Shown here: positions 20,901 to 25,143 of the stretch, in pieces | How positions within the stretch are numbered: the first letter of the stretch is position 1 | Layout: every line of letters starts with the position of its first letter | Source: Amanita rubescens | Taxonomy: Eukaryota; Basidiomycota; Agaricomycetes; Agaricales; Amanitaceae | NCBI GenBank assembly: GCA_015039365.1 | Contig: WION01000669.1 | Location: 1 to 25,143 of the forward strand | DNA: 25,143 nt | Direction: 5' to 3' | Position numbers and translations under genes: made by a program | The notes under the pieces: model-generated | Databases searched by the model: none | What the model was told of the DNA's origin: nothing | The model's input: only the letters and a program-made list of their open reading frames with translations

Positions 20901-23900
20901 TATGATCCATCGACGAGCAGCAATTCTACAGACGCTGCTTTCCGGATGCCTTTTGGGTTCCCACTTGACATCCAGGCTCTACAGCAAAATTTAACCATTG
21001 GTTCTCAAGGCTCATCAATTGCTCAGTTGATTATCCCCAAAAGTCCCAGTATCACCGATACGCAGAAGAAAATCATACATCTTGAATTCGCTGACGTCCC
21101 ATTCGATGTTTTCAGTGATCAGCATCCTTCGTTCAGTCAATTCCTTACTTCCACGACCGTAGGGAAGCAAGAACAGATACAAATTTCTGGTTCTGCGAAC
21201 GCTGACGCTCTTACCGCGGTTGGCTTGCTTTCGTTGCAAGATATCACTTTCGCTGTCAATACTGAAATTCCCGGTTTGCAAGGCCTCGCCGCCGTGCCGC
21301 CAGTGATAAGCAACTTGGACGTGAACCATGGCTACTCTAATTATTTGTTGATCAAAGTTGACAGCGCTCTATTAAATCCAAGGCACGTTGGTCATTTACC
21401 ATCTCGTCCTGTACTAATGCATTTGCTCTAGCACTCTGACTATAGGTTTGTAAAGTCGTCCTGTATAATACCACAGAAATTATTCAGATCCGTAGGAACC
21501 GGCGATGTCACGTTTTCACTTCAATACGAGTAAGAATTCTAATCGCAACCAAAATGATAAACCTGAACGTTCTGCTAGGGGGCAGACCATCGGCTCTGCA
21601 AATCTCGTAAGTCAATATCTTATTCTGCCTGGGTTGTTTGCTGATTACGGTAACAGTATAATCTTACAATTATTCCTGGAAATGTCACATATCCGATAGG
21701 TACGAAATCTTTGGTCGCCTCCTCCTTTTCCTTGCTTACAGGACTGGTCAGACGTAGAATACGCGCCTCAGGGCGATGCTGTCTCCGCCGGCCGTGCGTT
21801 GCTACAAAATTACTTGCAAGGCGTCGATGCAGACACCACGATTACGGGGACAACCAGTTCAACGCCTATAGAATCACTCCAACAGGCTTTATCTCAAATC
21901 CGCTTACCTGCTACAATACCTGCCTTGAAACAAAATATTGTCAAGAGCGCCTCCCTGACGTTCCCTATTGACATTGTCAATATGGGTGTGGCATCGGCTT
22001 CTTTTACACTGGTTAACCCTTTCACTGCAAGCATCAACATGCTAGAGGTATCATCTACGGCGCAGTATCACAATTTTACATTAGGCACGATTGATAACGT
22101 CGATATCTCGGAGAATCCCATTCGCGTGGAAGGGCACAGCACTGTTACATCGCCTGCCTTGCCATTGAAATTCAATCTGGATCCCCTGACTATCGTCAAA
22201 GTAATCACCATAGCAGCACAGGAGAAAAACATCGATCTCGGTCCCCTAGCTCAGATGTTCCAATTTATTATCGATAATCCAAACTATCATCCACCGGTAA
22301 GCTCAAGTTACATGTCTCGGACCTATCTAAATACTCTTGCTCTTATAGGTTATCACGCAGGTCGACACAAGCCCCCCGACATGTACAAGGTAGGTCATTG
22401 TTACTGTCATGCAGGACGCTATTCACTATCACCTGCCACAGCGGACAGCAATTTGATTTTTCAGGGGCCATATTGAATGCGCTTTCTGGCTTGTTGGTAG
22501 ACTTGAGTATTGAAACCTCAGTCATGTTGGACGACTGTGAGCTAGCATGATTCACGACCATGTCTAATTATCTGATGTGTGTTAAGATGCGACTGGTCTG
22601 GCCTTCGAACAACACGCCGTTCCAGTGAAGGTATATTGTTTGACCTCGTCCAGATGGATAGTACTAACCATGCCATAGGTTGATGACACAGCGTTGTATT
22701 TAATCGGAGCAGTAGCAGGGCCGATCGCTCAGCATCTTGTAGATGATGCAATTCTCGCTTTCAGTTCCGCTGAAATCAGGTATGTTTTGATGTATTTTTT
22801 ATTTCGAAAATATCTAAACATTCATCAAGCAATATATCCGATAATGGATTTGACTTGTACCTGGTCGGTTCATTAACTAATGCTGGTCCCCTCGATGCAT
22901 TGATTACCTTCACCGAGCCGTTAAGGTGAGTCGGTTACGGAAGGGTTCGTGCAAGTGCTGAAAGAAAATTCTACAGTGTTAATTGGAATGGCCAGGGCAT
23001 CGCACAGATCACTCTTGATCCAAGTACGTTTCCAGCTCCTTCTGTAACTGTCGTCTCATATTAACTCCCTTTTAGTCTGTGCTGCAGCAAACCAGGGTGT
23101 TCCTGATTATCGTTCTATGGCGAAGCTCACCATCACAGATAACGTCGAGTAAGTCCGTCATTACCAAATCTACCAAGTACTAAGTCTTCTGGAGGTTCAC
23201 GTCATTCGCAACTTTCCTGCTACACAACCCGAGTTTTGAATGGACAATATCAACCCAGAAGTTGTCCGTCACCGCCCTGGGAACAATATTTAATAATGTG
23301 TCCCTCTCGAAGACCGTTGCATTCAAAGCATTTAATAATCTTCCTGGCGTTTCGATCAGCAACTTTAACCTTCCATCAGATGACCCAGCAGGTGGCATAG
23401 ACATTGAAACCGATGTGAACATTCCATCCCCTGCTCGTCAGTCCTGCACTTGTCATTATATTTTCCACTTATCCAACACATATTTCAGAGATTGGAATTG
23501 AGCTTGGTGTTGTAAACTTCCAATCATTCTATGGACAAACTCTTGTTGGTCGTGAGTCTATCGCCCTTCGTAAATGTGTTCTGCTAGTAATATATCTGAA
23601 AGCACTTACTGCTCAAAATCTGTCCCTCGCTCCTCAATCCGTGACTGTCTCACAGTTATCCGGACGGATCATTCCACAGAGCGGTGGAGACCTGAACAAC
23701 ATAGGGCAACTCTTTTCAAACTTCTTAGCTGGTCAAAACTCGTCCCTACTGGCGAAGGGTGATAGTGTGACTCCGCCAGGGGCAAGCGAACCAGTGACAT
23801 GGTTATCTGAGGCATTTCAAACTTTGGAACTCCCCGTTACACTTCCTGGAAGAAAGTTCAATATTATTCAGTCGATCGAAATAAACGACCTTAGCATTTC

Positions 23901-25143
23901 CATCTTGTCCCAAGGACAAGCATTTGCGCCCCCAGCCAGCTCCAAAGACACTCTAGTGCAATACAAAAATCCTTTCGGTTTCGCGCTTCAGGTCATTGCC
24001 GCCGGAGAGACTCTCATACTGGCATCACAGGGGACAGACATCGCTCAGGTAAGATTATCTTACCACTTATTCGAGGTTACTGATATGCGCCCATTGTAGT
24101 TGAATATTCCCCAGACGCCTGTGAACAGTGATGTATCGACCGGAAACCTGGCGGACATGCAGATTTCCTTCGAGAATCTACCCTTGACTTCTTTGAATAT
24201 GGGGGCTTTCCAACAGATGTTCGCAGACGTTACATTGCAAAGTTCCGTGAGCCTAGAATTGCGTGGAACAGCCGATATTCTAGCCAAAACATCCATCGGT
24301 AATGTCCCCATTTCGGGGATACCCTTCGACGTCACATCGCAATTAAAAGGTCTGCATCCATCCAGATGGCCCTAACTTCCGTCGTACTGATATGAATTCA
24401 TCCAAGGCATTGACGCATTTGATCATATGGCACCCTTAAGCAATGTATCCGTCACGGGTAGTGGAGGCGAAGGAGGAAATCAATATATTGTAGCGCCCCT
24501 CACAACAACTCTCAATAATCCATCGAATGTATCACTAATGACCAACGATATCGCCCTGCCCGTTGTATATCAAGGCGTCAAAATTGGACGTGCCGCTATT
24601 AACGTAAGGATGGACTTTTTCGACCAGGACACAAACTAATCCTTGCAGTCATTCAATTTGCAACCAGGCGTAAACGTTGTACCAACAGAATTTCATTACC
24701 AACCTGATAATGCCAACGACACGGTTGCACAGGTTCGTTTGGTGGATCAAGTATTTTAGTTAGCCTCATTCTGGTTTTAGTCATTTATCAGCCGATTTAT
24801 TCAAACTCAAGGTACCATTCCAATCGCGATAGCTGGTGACGGTCAAAGTTCTCCTTATGGGTCATTACAACCTGCTTTATCGGGCCTCCAAATATCTACG
24901 AGCTTGCAAGGTCGACTATTTTTTCCTCTTTACACACTAGGTCTCACATGCTGCTATATCCAGGTCTTAATCATCCTAGCCTCATCACACATGTTAACGT
25001 ATACATAACGCTTACCACGCTGGTGACGAATCTAGTTTCGGTCGACTTTGATGTGCGCCCACAATTTCACATTCTCATTAGACGCTGCAGCTAACTATTG
25101 AATCCAGATAAACAACCCATTGGATACAGAGATGGTAATCGAG
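16181..25143 (+). CDS. Giant single-pass membrane protein with tandem DUF3712-type modules (C-terminus off window)
   Basis: Forty-six exons in phase encode 2224 codons and run off the end. Donors and acceptors are in the exon entries that follow. The N-terminus (1-81) is cytosolic by the positive-inside rule; YKRKW precedes a membrane segment at ~82-104, so this is a type II protein. The rest is extracytosolic, with many N-x-S/T sites. Three copies of a ~755-residue unit are visible. The A module motif (DNPAGGI, NDPAGGI, DDPAGGI) has its Pro at residues 267, 1022 and 1776. The VSWL/VTWL Trp is at 370, 1124 and 1880. The B module KG/QG landmark is at 542, 1292 and 2046. Modules resemble beta-rich DUF3712 domains of fungal vacuolar or surface proteins. 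Yeast Tag1, a vacuolar membrane protein, has a comparable layout, but that link is only a guess. Function is unknown. Confidence 0.9.
17975..19637 (+). other. DUF3712 gene exons 9-17 (unit 1 B module)
   Basis: Exons: 17975-18104, 18156-18371, 18424-18471, 18529-18632, 18681-18735, 18788-18922, 18964-19330, 19378-19460, 19508-19637. Introns are 41-57 nt. The intron after exon 14 starts with GC. Exon 10 carries the LKGLDGLRGS landmark. Exon 12 uses the acceptor at 18528, because the AG at 18535-18536 would break the frame. Confidence 0.83.
18923..18963 (+). other. GC-AG intron (41 nt) in the DUF3712 gene
   Basis: The only splice that joins ...GTASLT to VLLVLPTTG in frame uses a GCAAGG donor after ACAG and the TTCAAG acceptor. 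The nearby GT at 18928 with the same acceptor leads to an immediate stop. At 41 nt it is the shortest intron modelled in the window. Confidence 0.7.
19687..22296 (+). other. DUF3712 gene exons 18-30 (unit 2)
   Basis: Exons: 19687-19730, 19780-19818, 19869-20038, 20089-20143, 20197-20208, 20261-20415, 20465-20719, 20772-21382, 21432-21445, 21496-21529, 21579-21606, 21657-21699, 21752-22296. Includes a 12-nt and a 14-nt micro-exon, and a second GC-AG intron (21383-21431). Phase is kept at every junction, and the joined product follows the family pattern, for example NPSTLTIGTGDVTF across exons 25-27. Confidence 0.82.
21383..21431 (+). other. GC-AG intron (49 nt) in the DUF3712 gene
   Basis: AAG is followed by a GCACGT donor. 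A good TACTAAT branch site and a CTCTAG acceptor follow. The splice joins ...LLNP to STLTI through the 14-nt exon at 21432-21445. Confidence 0.72.
22349..25143 (+). other. DUF3712 gene exons 31-46 (end of unit 2, unit 3, open at the window edge)
   Basis: Exons: 22349-22389, 22442-22536, 22587-22630, 22679-22779, 22830-22925, 22977-23023, 23076-23148, 23195-23436, 23489-23551, 23603-24048, 24100-24349, 24407-24603, 24649-24732, 24781-24910, 24964-25052, 25108-25143+. Introns are 45-57 nt. Exon 38 carries DDPAGGI and exon 40 VTWLSEAF. The last exon continues past the window. Confidence 0.84.

Overview
The window is nuclear DNA of a filamentous basidiomycete, most likely an Agaricomycete. It shows short GT-AG introns of about 50 nt (41-58 nt in every model built here), dense intron-exon structure, closely packed genes, and protein families typical of mushroom-forming fungi. 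No rRNA, tRNA, complete transposon or CRISPR array was recognised. Exon models were built by hand: reading frames were joined at GT/GC...AG boundaries only where phase was kept and the joined product matched the family pattern recalled from memory. No alignment was run.

Layout, left to right. (1) A Medusa/MedA-type developmental regulator (205-1709, +, 2 exons). (2) A gene-free stretch, 1710-2978, with a cluster of small GC-rich hairpins and a two-copy ~55 bp tandem repeat (2378-2545), followed by AT-rich DNA. (3) A protein tyrosine/dual-specificity phosphatase on the minus strand (4474-2979, 6 exons, 417 aa). (4) Head to head with it, only 54 bp between the two start codons, a class IV chitin synthase (4529-8029, +, 4 exons, 1112 aa). 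(5) A sacsin-like GHKL-ATPase protein of the DUF3684 type (8325-14569, +, 25 exons, 1677 aa) whose last exon carries an HExxH motif. (6) A small, probably nuclear, basic/acidic protein of unknown function (14696-15526, +). (7) A 654 bp spacer with a TATA-like, pyrimidine-rich promoter. (8) A giant single-pass membrane protein with tandem DUF3712-type modules (16181 to the window end, +, 46 exons seen, 2224 codons, C-terminus off the window).

The genes do not form an obvious pathway. Two are linked to the cell surface or endomembranes (chitin synthase, DUF3712 protein), two look regulatory (MedA, phosphatase), and one looks chaperone-like (DUF3684). The most notable items are: the DUF3712 protein, whose landmarks recur every 750-756 residues and show three copies of a two-module unit; its near-equivalent introns in three different phases; two GC-AG introns and two micro-exons in the same gene; the ATPase-plus-HExxH layout of the DUF3684 protein; the very short shared phosphatase/chitin synthase promoter; and the hairpin cluster near 2.4 kb.
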